Shown one piece after another: positions 1-8,221 of a stretch of 64,000 bases of DNA (position 1 is its first letter; each line of letters begins with the position of its first letter). A program made the translations under genes and the position numbers. The notes beneath the pieces are model-generated. The model was not told the DNA's origin, searched no databases, and saw only the letters and a list, made by a program, of their open reading frames with translations. Origin of the DNA: JAGXRK01 sp963714415 (GTDB taxonomy: Bacteria > Bacteroidota > Ignavibacteria > Ignavibacteriales > Ignavibacteriaceae); the NCBI GenBank assembly GCA_963714415.1, contig CAVQOL010000005.1:124001-188000 (forward strand). The letters are read 5' to 3'.

Positions 1-496
1 GGAAGTCCAATGTTTTCTTTATAATTCCAATCCTCATCAGATTTATAAGTGAAAGAAATTGGATGCATATTGTCTGTTGCTTTATATTCAATACTCTTAG
101 GTGAGATAATTAATTCGTTGTTTCGTTTTTCACTTATTGATGATAAAATACTTTCAATTAGTGTTGTTTGAGTTTTATCAATTACAGAAAAGATAATTGT
201 CTGATAACCACCGCAGATTAAACCGGATTTTTCAAATTTAGTATTATCTGAATGGTGAAGTTTTTTAATTAACTTAGATTCATTTCCTAAAAGAAGATCA
301 AGTGCATACTCAATCATATCTTTTTCCATTATCCCGCCGCCGATAGTACCAAACATTCTGCATCTTCGGTTACAGCCATCTTAAATCCCTGTCTTCCCGG
401 AGAAGAATTAGAAGATTCGGTAACAACGAGTAACACAGCTTTTTTATCTGAGATAATCGTTTTTAATATAAATTTCCAGAGTTCAGTTTCTTTCAT
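1..496 (-). pseudogene. xdhC: XdhC/CoxI-family molybdenum hydroxylase maturation factor (5' part, frameshifted, runs off window)
   Basis: XdhC-type proteins help insert sulfurated molybdenum cofactor into xanthine dehydrogenase-like enzymes. The minus-strand frame from ATG at 496 reads MKETELWKFI... and then SSPGRQGFKMAVTED. It would stop at 329-331, but a change of frame near 356-357 restores the family motif MFGTIGGGIME and a long open frame to the window edge, including a GLICGGYQ segment. Adding one T (plus strand) in the TT at 356-357 joins the two parts. It lies 8 nt downstream of the recombinase stop and on the same strand as xdhA and xdhB, so it is the expected third gene of the operon, now separated by the recombinase unit. 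The break may be a sequencing error; the 3' end is not visible. Confidence 0.75.
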
Positions 497-504
497 CGCA
501 TTGT

Positions 505-1344
505 TTAGATATCCAGCAGATCAGCAGGACTCTTTATTTTATTTATAGAATGTGAACTTATGTGAGTATATATCTGAGTGGTTTCAATTCTTTTGTGTCC
601 TAATAGTTCCTGAATATACCTGATGTCGTTCCCATCATCCAATAAGTGTGTTGCAAAACTATGCCTAAGCGTGTGTACAGTTGCTTTTTTATTTATGTTT
701 GCTTTGGCGAGCGCCTGCTTTAATATTGATTGAACACTTTTAGCGCTGTATTGATCTCTTTTCTGACCTTCAAATAAATATTTTTTTGGTTTGTAAACTA
801 CAAAATATTGGCGTAGAATGGATAATAATTTAGCAGATAGCATAACATACCTGTCTTTATTTCCTTTTCCCTTATGTATGTGAATTCTCATCGCTTCCGA
901 ATCAATATCGTTGACTTTTAAGTTGATGACTTCACCAAGTCTTAAACCAGACGCGTAAATTGTCAGCAGAATTGCTTTATGTTTTAAATTATTTGTTACA
1001 TTAATAAGTTTCTTAATATCATTTCTTGAAAGCACTGTTGGAAGAGATTGCGATTTTCGAAATTTAATGTTCAAGGAATCAGGTACCGCTTCCAGCAATA
1101 CATTCTCGTACAAATACCTGATAGCTGCCACAAACAGTTTCATGGATGAATTAGAATAACCCAGCTGTTTACAATTGTATAAGAAGCTGCTGATTTCTTT
1201 TGAGGTAACCTCCTTTACCTCGTTAAACTGCAGGTAGTCCAGAAATTTATTTATGGCTGATTGGTAAGATTTTACTGTTTGGGCAGAGTAACCAGAAATT
1301 TCCAGTTTCCTTCTAAACCTTTCATTCAAATCTTGTCTTTTCAT
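505..1344 (-). CDS. Tyrosine recombinase of XerC/D-IntI type, associated with an integron-like unit
   Basis: Site-specific recombinase, 279 aa. The N-terminal SAM-like core-binding domain spans about residues 5-85 and the catalytic domain about 105-275. The active residues are visible: Arg135 (ASGLRLGE), Lys158/Lys160 (HKGKGNKD), His224 and Arg227 (HTLRHSFATHLL), His250 (LGHKRIETT) and the nucleophile Tyr259 (IYTH). The C-terminus (KIKSPADLL) resembles the VRSPLDAL end of integron integrases, but the IntI-specific insertion between the Lys and His-Arg motifs is absent; the protein is about 50 aa shorter than class 1 IntI. It points away from a small cassette-like ORF, and an attI-like zone and an attC-like site lie beyond its start, which is integron geometry. 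A plain XerC/D-like phage or element integrase is the alternative. Confidence 0.85.
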   Translation of the reverse strand: MKRQDLNERFRRKLEISGYSAQTVKSYQSAINKFLDYLQFNEVKEVTSKEISSFLYNCKQLGYSNSSMKLFVAAIRYLYENVLLEAVPDSLNIKFRKSQSLPTVLSRNDIKKLINVTNNLKHKAILLTIYASGLRLGEVINLKVNDIDSEAMRIHIHKGKGNKDRYVMLSAKLLSILRQYFVVYKPKKYLFEGQKRDQYSAKSVQSILKQALAKANINKKATVHTLRHSFATHLLDDGNDIRYIQELLGHKRIETTQIYTHISSHSINKIKSPADLLDI

Positions 1345-1364
1345 ACTTTATGTATTATTTTACG

Positions 1365-1435
1365 GTTAAAACGTAGTAATAAGTTAAAACAAACCACTAA
1401 TAAAACTCAAATATTCGTTTGTTGAGAAGTTGTGT
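1365..1435 (+). other. attI-like zone: two direct GTTAAAAC repeats and a GTTGTGT core
   Basis: Next to the recombinase start are two exact copies of GTTAAAAC at 1365-1372 and 1383-1390, 18 bp apart, followed by a core-like GTTGTGT at 1429-1435. In integrons the attI site next to intI has directly repeated integrase-binding boxes with GTT cores, and the first cassette joins at G^TTRRRY. GTTGTGT departs from RRRY at one position, but it matches the R boxes of the attC-like site downstream (GTTRTGY). The attI role is inferred from position and these motifs. Confidence 0.5.
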
Positions 1436-1468
1436 GGCATATCAGAGAATAATTTTAGCTGAAAGATA

Positions 1469-1642
1469 ATGACTATGACAAAGAAGAAAATAAATTATAA
1501 GGTATTTATTCCAGGCGGTACAGCATTAATTGGTCTCGGTGTTGTCTTTATGGCAGCAGTGAATTTAGCAATGGGGATAGTATTCATTTTAGCTGGTATC
1601 TCATTGCTGGCTATAGGTATTGTTAACAGATCAAAAGAATAA
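1469..1642 (+). CDS. 57-aa two-helix membrane protein, cassette ORF
   Basis: Small ORF starting MTMTKKKINYKVF and ending NRSKE, with two hydrophobic stretches (about residues 16-32 and 34-51, including LIGLGVVFMAAVNLAMG and IVFILAGISLLAIG) separated by little polar sequence, so a tiny two-helix inner-membrane protein is predicted. No family is recognised. It is the only gene between the GTTGTGT core at 1429 and the attC-like site ending at 1913, and it reads away from the recombinase, as integron cassette genes do. The GAAAG just upstream is a weak ribosome binding site, and the nearby second ATG is an alternative start. Short hydrophobic hypothetical proteins are typical cassette cargo; function is unknown. 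Confidence 0.55.
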   Translation: MTMTKKKINYKVFIPGGTALIGLGVVFMAAVNLAMGIVFILAGISLLAIGIVNRSKE

Positions 1643-1779
1643 AAAACAGAAAAGCATTGCAGTACTTAGAGATTTATGATTCAACTTCTGATCTATGTTA
1701 TTTAATTTCCTATGTTTCAATTCTTATTACATTGTATTTAGTTGACATTAAACAAAACAATATCAAAAGGAAATACGCC

Positions 1780-1913
1780 ACACAACAAGCTAATAAACCC
1801 AATACCTTTTAACGTACTTTTTAAATAGTTCCTGGCAGGTTTTACAAATTCACATTTCATTAATAATTTCAGGTAAATAAACCGGTACTGAGTTTATCAG
1901 CCGAACGTTATGC
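1780..1913 (+). other. attC-like recombination site (folded inverted repeat)
   Basis: Outer boxes ACACAAC (1780-1786) and GTTATGC (1907-1913) are complementary in the manner of R'' and R' boxes. Inner 17-nt arms lie at 1790-1806 (CTAATAAACCCAATACC) and 1884-1900 (GGTACTGAGTTTATCAG). The arms pair at 14 of 17 positions; the three exceptions, and both exceptions in the outer boxes, are A-C mismatches on the top strand but G-T wobbles on the bottom strand. Short unpaired stretches of unequal length separate outer and inner boxes, and a 77-nt variable segment lies between the arms. Length (134 nt), box order and bottom-strand folding bias are those of attC sites. The last box overlaps the xdhB stop codon. 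Confidence 0.6.
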
Positions 1914-4187
1914 TCCAACATTCTTTTCAACTCTACTATAAAGATTCATCAATACTTTCTCAGGTGTAATCGGAGCAGTAATTTCAAATTTCTTTTCCGG
2001 CCTGAATGCTTTCATAGCATTTAAGATTGCAAAATAAGTACCAATCGCATACATAAACGGCGGTTCACCAATAGCTTTGGAATTGAAAGGTCCAAATTTA
2101 TTTTCAGAATCTTCTAAAAACTTAACTTCAATTTCTTTTGGTGCGGAATAAATATCAGGTACTTTGTAAGTCGATAGACTATTCGATAAAAGTCTTCCTT
2201 CATCTGAATGACTAATTTCTTCAATGGTTAACCAGCCAATACCTTGAACAATTCCTCCTTCAACTTGTCCACGATCAATTACAGGATTAAGACTTTTCCC
2301 AAAATCATGTACAACTTTTACTGAATCAATTGTATATGTTCCACGAAGACAATCTAAGAGTTACTACAGAAATTCCTGTTCCATAAACGTGATACGCAAA
2401 AGGACTACCGGTATTTGTTGTTTTGTCGAAATAAATTTCTGGAGTTGCATAATATGCATGCGAAGAAAGACTTACTCTCTTCTGGTAAGCTATTCTGACA
2501 AGATCAGTCCATACCAAATCGGTCTTTACTTCCTTGTGAAAAATACGTTCATTACTAATTTTAATTTCTGCAAAATCGGTAATATTTAGTTCCTGAGCGG
2601 CTACCTTTAACAATCTATCCAAAATATCTTTACTAGCAATAATAGCAGCATTGCCATTTAAGTCTGCACCGCTGCTTGCGGCAGTTGGAGAAGTATTTGC
2701 AATTCTTGTTGTATTGGTTGTTTCGATTTTAATTCTATCAGGATCAATCGAAAGTGTTTTTGATACCGCCAATTTTATTTTTTCATTAACACCTTGTCCC
2801 ATTTCAATTGCAGCAGTACTTACACCGACACTTCCATCAGTATAAACATGAATCAATGAGCTTGCCTGATTAAGAAATGAATTTGTGAATGAAATGCCAA
2901 AGCAGATTGGCATTAATGCAAATCCTTTCTTGAATTGCGAATTTACTTTATTAAAATCTTCGACTTCTTTTTTCACTTTTTCAATTTGATATAATTCATC
3001 AGCTTTATTCCAACAGTTCTCAGCTTGACAATTTTTTGCTTCTTGTCCATAATAAAAAATGTTACCATCTTTAATTAAATTTTTTCTTTGAATTGTATAC
3101 GCATCAATTCCAGATTTTTCCGCGGCGTGTCTTATTGCTGCTTCAATTACGAACTTAGCTTGCGGACCGCCAAACCCACGAAATGCCGTATTTGGAGGCA
3201 AATTTGTTTTACAACTTATTCCGGTTGCTTTTACATGAGGTATGTAATATGAATTGGTTGCATGAAATAAAGTTCTGTCCAGAATAGCTGGAGAAAGATC
3301 AGCACAGGCACCGGCATTTTGATAATAAGTAACTTCGTATGCTAAAATTTTTCCTTCAGATGTTAATCCTAATTTGTAGTCTGTTGAATATGGATGTCTT
3401 TTTCCTGTCATTCTCAAATCATCAGGACGAGATAATACAAGTTTCACAGGTTTGTTTAATTTATAGGCTGCCAGTGCTGCTAAAACTGCCCAATGAGTAG
3501 CCTGATCTTCCTTACCACCAAATGCTCCGCCTAATCTTGTAACATCAACTTCAATCTGGTTCATATCAAGATCTAAGAACCTTTGCAGCAATTCTTTGAA
3601 CTCCTGTAGGACTTTGAGTTGCAGATATAACTTTTAAGTTTTCCGGATTCCTGAGGAATAGCAATTGCGCCCTGAGTTTCCAAATACAAATGTTCCTGCC
3701 CACCAGATTCAACAGTGCCTTCAACAATAGTATTACATTCTTTCCAGGCATCTTCAACATTACCGGATGAAAAAGTTTTTGGGGGCATTATTAATTGTCC
3801 CTTAGAAAACGCTTCTCTTGCATCAATAATAACTGGTAAAGGCTCATATGTTATATTTACTTTTTTCACTGCCTTCCGTGCAGCTGCTTCACTTTCTGCA
3901 ACAATCAGAACAACTGGTTCACCGATAAAGTGTACAGAATCTATAGCAAGTAAAGTTTCATCCTGAATTATTCCACCAACCTGGTTTTCACCCGGAATAT
4001 CTTTGTGAGTAAAAATTCCCTTCACTCCATCAACTGCTTTCGCATCATCAAGATTTACTGATAAAATATTTCCGTGTGCAATAGTTGAATCAACAACGAG
4101 TGCAAACAATGTGTTTACCGGAATTAAAACGTCATCAATAAAAATTGATTTTCCCTGAACATGCTTTTCAATATCTATGTTTTTCAT
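1908..4187 (-). pseudogene. xdhB: Xanthine dehydrogenase-type molybdopterin-binding large subunit, three frameshifts as sequenced
   Basis: Catalytic Mo-pterin subunit of a xanthine dehydrogenase-like molybdenum hydroxylase. ATG at 4187 overlaps the xdhA stop (ATGA). Joined across three one-base insertions, the frame is a normal large subunit: GGQEHLYLET, SPTGVQRIAAKVL, RLGGAFGGKE, TAFRGFGGPQ, and near the end GGIVQGIGW and KAIGEPPFMYAIG, ending EKNVGA. The molybdenum-site Glu of GGKE, the Arg of FRGFGG and the catalytic Glu of GEPP are all present. The apparent extra bases are in the T-run at 3632-3635, at 3574 and at 2355; the last two share the context CTTAGAT on the coding strand where CTTGAT is expected. 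Intact active-site residues on every side favour sequence error over decay. The substrate could be a purine or another heterocycle. Confidence 0.85.
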
Positions 4188-5606
4188 ATAACTGATTCAA
4201 CTGGAATAAGTTTGGGAAAAAGTTCAACAAAGTGTGCTTTAAATAATTGACTAAGTAATATTCTCTTATATTCTTCGCTCCCTCTGATATCACTAATTGG
4301 CGAGATTTCAGATTGAATTATTTTTATTGCATCATCAATGATTTGAGCACTTATTTGTTTGCCAATTAGATATTTGGAAGTCTTACCAAGATAAAGTGGA
4401 ATAGGTGCCACACCGCCTGCAGAGAGATTAGCAATTTTAATAAAATTATTCGCATCCATTTCTAAGTAAAATGCTGAATTCACAGTTGCGATGTCTAAGT
4501 AAGTTCTCTTAGATACTTTTTCAAAATTAAAATATGAATTCCTCCCAGGTAGATTGAATTCAACAGATTCAAGAAATTCATTATTCGATTTATCTAATTT
4601 CTTATAATCAAGATAAAGATCTTTTAAAAATATTTTTCGCTTCTTTTTGCTGTCGCTTAAAACTATACTGGAGTTTAAAGCTAATAACCAAATTGTAACA
4701 TCACCAATCGGAGATGCATTAATTATATTCCCGCCAACTGTTGCCGCATTCCTAATTGGTAATGAGGCAATCAAATCGAAATGTTTTTTAATAGAAGGGA
4801 AGTACTCATTTAAGATATCAGAGTTTTTTAAACTCTCAAAAGTTGTTCCTGCACCAATGATACATTTATTATTTTTTTACTTTTATGTATGATAAATTTT
4901 TATCAATAAGGAAGTTTATTTTTTTATCAATTATTGTTTCAGGCTTTTGTACATATAAGTCAGTTCCACCAGCAATAAAAATATCCGCTTGACCTGAATG
5001 AGATATTTCTGAAGTTTTTTCAAATTCTGTTAATCGTTTTGGAATGAATTCAAAATATTCAGGCAGAATATTATTCTCGATAAGTTGTTTTATTTTATTA
5101 GTGCTGTCATCACTTTGAACCTGGAGTTTATTTCGAATTTTATCTATTACTTTAATGATTGATGTGTAGCCAGTACATCTACAAATATTTCCTGCAATTG
5201 AATTAATTAATTCATCTTCAGTTAGGTTATCAAGATTTATCAAAGCTCCAGTAATTGAAATAATAAATCCGGGTGTGCAAAATCCGCATTGCGATGCACC
5301 TTCATCAACAAATAAATCCTGAAGCGGGGAAAGATTTACGGAATTCAATCCTTCTATTGTAACAACATGTTTGTTTCGCAGATTACCCATTGGATAGAGG
5401 CAGGAATTAATTGTCTTATAATGAACTTCTTTATTGTTCAACGTTCCAACCAGTACTGTACAAGCTCCGCAATCGCCTTCTTTACAGCCTTCCTTTGTTC
5501 CGCTTAATTTTTTATTATTTCTAATAAAATCAAGAAGGACTGCTGCAGGATTAATATCAACAGAAACCGATTCATTATTAAGGATAAAACTGATTTTTTC
5601 TGTCAT
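4184..5606 (-). pseudogene. xdhA: Xanthine dehydrogenase-type [2Fe-2S]/FAD subunit, one frameshift as sequenced
   Basis: Electron-transfer subunit fused from a [2Fe-2S] domain and an FAD domain. MTEKISFILN starts at ATG 5606; a TTG ten codons earlier is also possible. The plant-type cluster motif CKEGDCGAC and the second cluster motifs QCGFCTPG and CRCTGY are visible. The FAD part follows with FIAGGTD and, after the break, IRNAATVGGNI and the SPISDIRGSEEYKR end. The frame breaks at the T-run 4872-4878 (seven A on the coding strand); eight A would restore KKNNKCIIGAGTTFE. The stop codon overlaps the xdhB start by 4 nt, indicating translational coupling. Homopolymer length error is the simplest explanation of the break. 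Confidence 0.85.
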
Positions 5607-5835
5607 TTCACTTTCAATATTAAAATGATGCTGCAATTTATCTAAAAAAATTTTTAGAAGGTAAGAAAATCAGAAGGAAAATAATGATGAGTATAATATA
5701 GAAAATATAAATAGACCACGATCCGGTTAGGCAGCTTATCTCTGGCTAGAATTAAGCCCAAAATAAAGAATGGACTTTAACCCAAACTAAACATTTTCAA
5801 TTTTCAAAGGAAACAAAGATAGAGCATCATTTTCT

Positions 5836-5867
5836 TTTGTATTTATATACACCTCTCCATATATTTG
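5836..5867 (+). promoter_or_regulatory. Bacteroidetes-type promoter upstream of asnS
   Basis: TTTG at 5836-5839, a 20-nt spacer, then TATATTTG at 5860-5867: an exact match to the -33 TTTG / -7 TAnnTTTG promoter of Bacteroidota. It lies 33 nt before the asnS ATG and could also drive the nuo genes behind it. Confidence 0.65.
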
Positions 5868-5900
5868 TCAATCAATTTTTGAAGAAATTACAGTTTTTTA

Positions 5901-7196
5901 ATGCAGAAAATAACCATAAGTGATCTTGGAAAATTTGTAGGGCAGGAAGTAACTCTTCAAGGTTGGCTCTTCAACAAACGTTCAAGCGGGAAAATCAAGT
6001 TTATCATTCTGAGAGACGGCACGGGTTATCTTCAATGTGTCTATTTCAAAGGTAATGTGAGTGAAGAAGTTTTTGAAACTATCGAGAGAATCGGACAGGA
6101 ATCTTCAATTGCTGTTACAGGCAAAGTAAAAGAAGAACTCAGGGCTCCGGGTGGGTATGAACTTGATGCAACAAATCTTGAAATAATTCACGAAACTCAC
6201 GACTATCCAATTACACCAAAAGAACACGGAATTGAATTTTTACTAGACCATCGGCATCTTTGGTTAAGGTCAAGCAAGCAAGTTGCAATAATGAAAATTC
6301 GTCACAGAGTTATAAAAGCAATTCGTGATTTTTTTGATAACAAAGGATTCACGCTGATGGATCCTCCTATTCTTACGCCAAATGCAGTTGAAGGAACTTC
6401 AACATTATTTGAAACTCAATACTTCGATTTAGGGAGTGCGTATTTAACACAATCCGGTCAACTCTATGCAGAAGCCGGTGCTTTGGCACTTGGTAAAGTT
6501 TATACATTCGGTCCTACTTTCCGTGCTGAAAAATCTAAAACAAGAAGACATCTAACTGAATTCTGGATGGTTGAACCGGAAGTAGCTTTCAATGATCTGA
6601 ACGATAATATGGATCTGGCAGAGGAATTTCTTGAATATATAGTTCAGACAATTCTAGTTGAAAAGGCTGAAGAATTAAAAGTCTTGGAACGCGACACAAC
6701 AAAACTTCAAAATGTAAAAAGACCATTTCCACGAGTTCATTACGATGAAGCAGTTGAAATTTTACATAAGAATGGAATTAATTTTGAGTGGGGAAATGAT
6801 CTCGGTGGAACTGATGAAACATTAGTTTCAGCACAATTTGAAAAACCTGTAATGGTTCATCATTATCCGGCAGTTGTAAAAGCATTTTATATGAAACGCG
6901 ATCCGAATGATGAAAAATATGCACTTGCTGTTGATGTTCTCGCTCCTGAAGGTTACGGTGAAATTATTGGCGGAAGTCAAAGAGAAGATAATCTGGAATT
7001 TCTTCTCGAAAGAATCAAAGAACATAATCTTCCACAGTCGGCTTTTGAATGGTATTTAGATTTAAGAAGATATGGCTCAGTTCCTCATTCAGGATTTGGA
7101 TTGGGTTTGGAAAGAACAGTCAGCTGGATTTGCGGACTTGATCATTTACGTGAAGCTATTCCGTTTCCAAGAATGATTTATAGAAATACTCCTTAG
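5901..7196 (+). CDS. asnS: Asparagine--tRNA ligase
   Basis: Class IIb aminoacyl-tRNA synthetase, 431 aa, the usual length for AsnRS. The N-terminal OB-fold anticodon-binding domain covers about residues 10-100 (VTLQGWLFNKRSSGKIKFIILRD). The catalytic core includes motif 2 (FRAEKSKTRRHLTEFWMVE, about 212-230) and motif 3 (GFGLGLERTV, about 402-411). ATG 5901 is the only sensible start, following a well-formed promoter. It stands 29 nt before nuoJ, so the synthetase and respiratory genes may be cotranscribed. AspRS is the nearest alternative, but the short length without a GAD insertion domain and the motif sequence favour AsnRS. Confidence 0.93.
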   Translation: MQKITISDLGKFVGQEVTLQGWLFNKRSSGKIKFIILRDGTGYLQCVYFKGNVSEEVFETIERIGQESSIAVTGKVKEELRAPGGYELDATNLEIIHETHDYPITPKEHGIEFLLDHRHLWLRSSKQVAIMKIRHRVIKAIRDFFDNKGFTLMDPPILTPNAVEGTSTLFETQYFDLGSAYLTQSGQLYAEAGALALGKVYTFGPTFRAEKSKTRRHLTEFWMVEPEVAFNDLNDNMDLAEEFLEYIVQTILVEKAEELKVLERDTTKLQNVKRPFPRVHYDEAVEILHKNGINFEWGNDLGGTDETLVSAQFEKPVMVHHYPAVVKAFYMKRDPNDEKYALAVDVLAPEGYGEIIGGSQREDNLEFLLERIKEHNLPQSAFEWYLDLRRYGSVPHSGFGLGLERTVSWICGLDHLREAIPFPRMIYRNTP

Positions 7197-7225
7197 TAAA
7201 TAAGAATTAAAAAAAAGAATTAAGA

Positions 7226-7741
7226 ATGTTAATTGAAACCATACTCTTTTTTGTATTTGGAACATTTGCAGCTGTAGCTGCAGTTCTGATGATTACAAGA
7301 AGTAATGCAGTTATTTCTGCTTTATTTCTTATTCTTAATATGTCATCGCTTGCCGGACTGTATCTTGTGCTTAATGCACAATTTATTGCTGTTGCACAGG
7401 TTATTGTTTATGCCGGTGCAATTATGGTTCTCTTTCTTTTTGTTATAATGCTTCTCAAGCCCGAGAATGAAAGAAGATTCCTGGAAATAAATTTAAAGAT
7501 GAGAATCTTTGTAATTATTATTGCCGTTATCATCTTTGTTCAGTTAGCGTATATGATATTTCGCAGTAGTTCTGCATCACTTATTTCCAGAGATGTCGAT
7601 GCAAGTATAAAAGCAGGAACAATAGAAGAAATTGGAACTCAACTTTTCACAAATTATGTATTGCCCTTTGAAGCAGCAGGATTTTTATTACTTGCTGCAA
7701 CAATAGGTGCACTGATTTTAGCAAAAAAGAAATTCGAATAA
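7226..7741 (+). CDS. nuoJ: NADH-quinone oxidoreductase subunit J
   Basis: Membrane-arm subunit J of respiratory complex I, 171 aa with five predicted transmembrane helices. The conserved third helix is recognisable as VAQVIVYAGAIMVLFLFVIMLL, with the pi-bulge region important for coupling. It is followed after 4 nt by nuoK and is the first of five membrane-arm genes here. Subunits A-I are not present upstream, where asnS lies, so the rest of complex I must be encoded elsewhere. Confidence 0.93.
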   Translation: MLIETILFFVFGTFAAVAAVLMITRSNAVISALFLILNMSSLAGLYLVLNAQFIAVAQVIVYAGAIMVLFLFVIMLLKPENERRFLEINLKMRIFVIIIAVIIFVQLAYMIFRSSSASLISRDVDASIKAGTIEEIGTQLFTNYVLPFEAAGFLLLAATIGALILAKKKFE

Positions 7742-7745
7742 AGTT

Positions 7746-8051
7746 ATGACAATTACAATAGAATATTATCTCATACTGAGCGCATTTTTATTTCTGGTTG
7801 GAGTGACAGGTGTTTTAACCAGAAGAAATGCTATTGTGGTTTTTATGTCCATTGAACTGATGCTAAACTCGGCAAATCTTACATTTGTTGCTTTCGCATC
7901 TTTCCTGGGAAACGCTATAGGACATTTGTTTGTCTTTTTTGTTATGACTGTTGCTGCTGCTGAAGCTGCGGTCGGTCTTGCAATAATAATAGCAATATTC
8001 CGTAATAAGATTACTGTTAATATTGATGAAATAAATATTCTTAAATGGTAA
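7746..8051 (+). CDS. nuoK: NADH-quinone oxidoreductase subunit K
   Basis: Small three-helix MrpC-like subunit of complex I, 101 aa. The two conserved membrane glutamates are present in helix 2 (FMSIELMLNSANL) and helix 3 (AAAEAAVGLAIIIAIFR). It helps form the half-channel between subunits J and N and the quinone-reducing arm. Start ATG 7746 lies 4 nt after nuoJ. A 170-nt gap with an imperfect AAGCTC...GAGCTT hairpin (8053-8092) separates it from nuoL. Confidence 0.94.
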   Translation: MTITIEYYLILSAFLFLVGVTGVLTRRNAIVVFMSIELMLNSANLTFVAFASFLGNAIGHLFVFFVMTVAAAEAAVGLAIIIAIFRNKITVNIDEINILKW

Positions 8052-8221
8052 AAAGCTCCCTCCAGTTGCTACGAAGGAGAAGAGGAGAGCTTGATATTTT
8101 TTCTGGTTTAAATTTTGAATAGTAAAAAAATGATATCAAATAATAATTTTAGTCTTAAAAATACTATTGACAACAAAGGTCTTTCTATCTCACTTTCGGG
8201 TAGAGCAGGAGAGGGTCTCCT

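Noticed and set aside
505..1344. Calling the recombinase XerC, XerD or IntI
   Set aside because: It lacks the IntI insertion and a dif-like site, so no symbol is justified.
2389..2845. Plus-strand ORFs opposite xdhB and many similar antisense frames
   Set aside because: They mirror conserved minus-strand coding sequence and have no domain or start signals.
2355..3574. Programmed +1 ribosomal frameshifting at CTTAGAT in xdhB
   Set aside because: The same gene has a third break in a different context and the operon has others of both signs, so programmed slippage does not explain the set; kept only as a minor finding.
5637..5800. Riboswitch between xdhA and asnS
   Set aside because: Short paired segments exist but no recognised aptamer core is visible.
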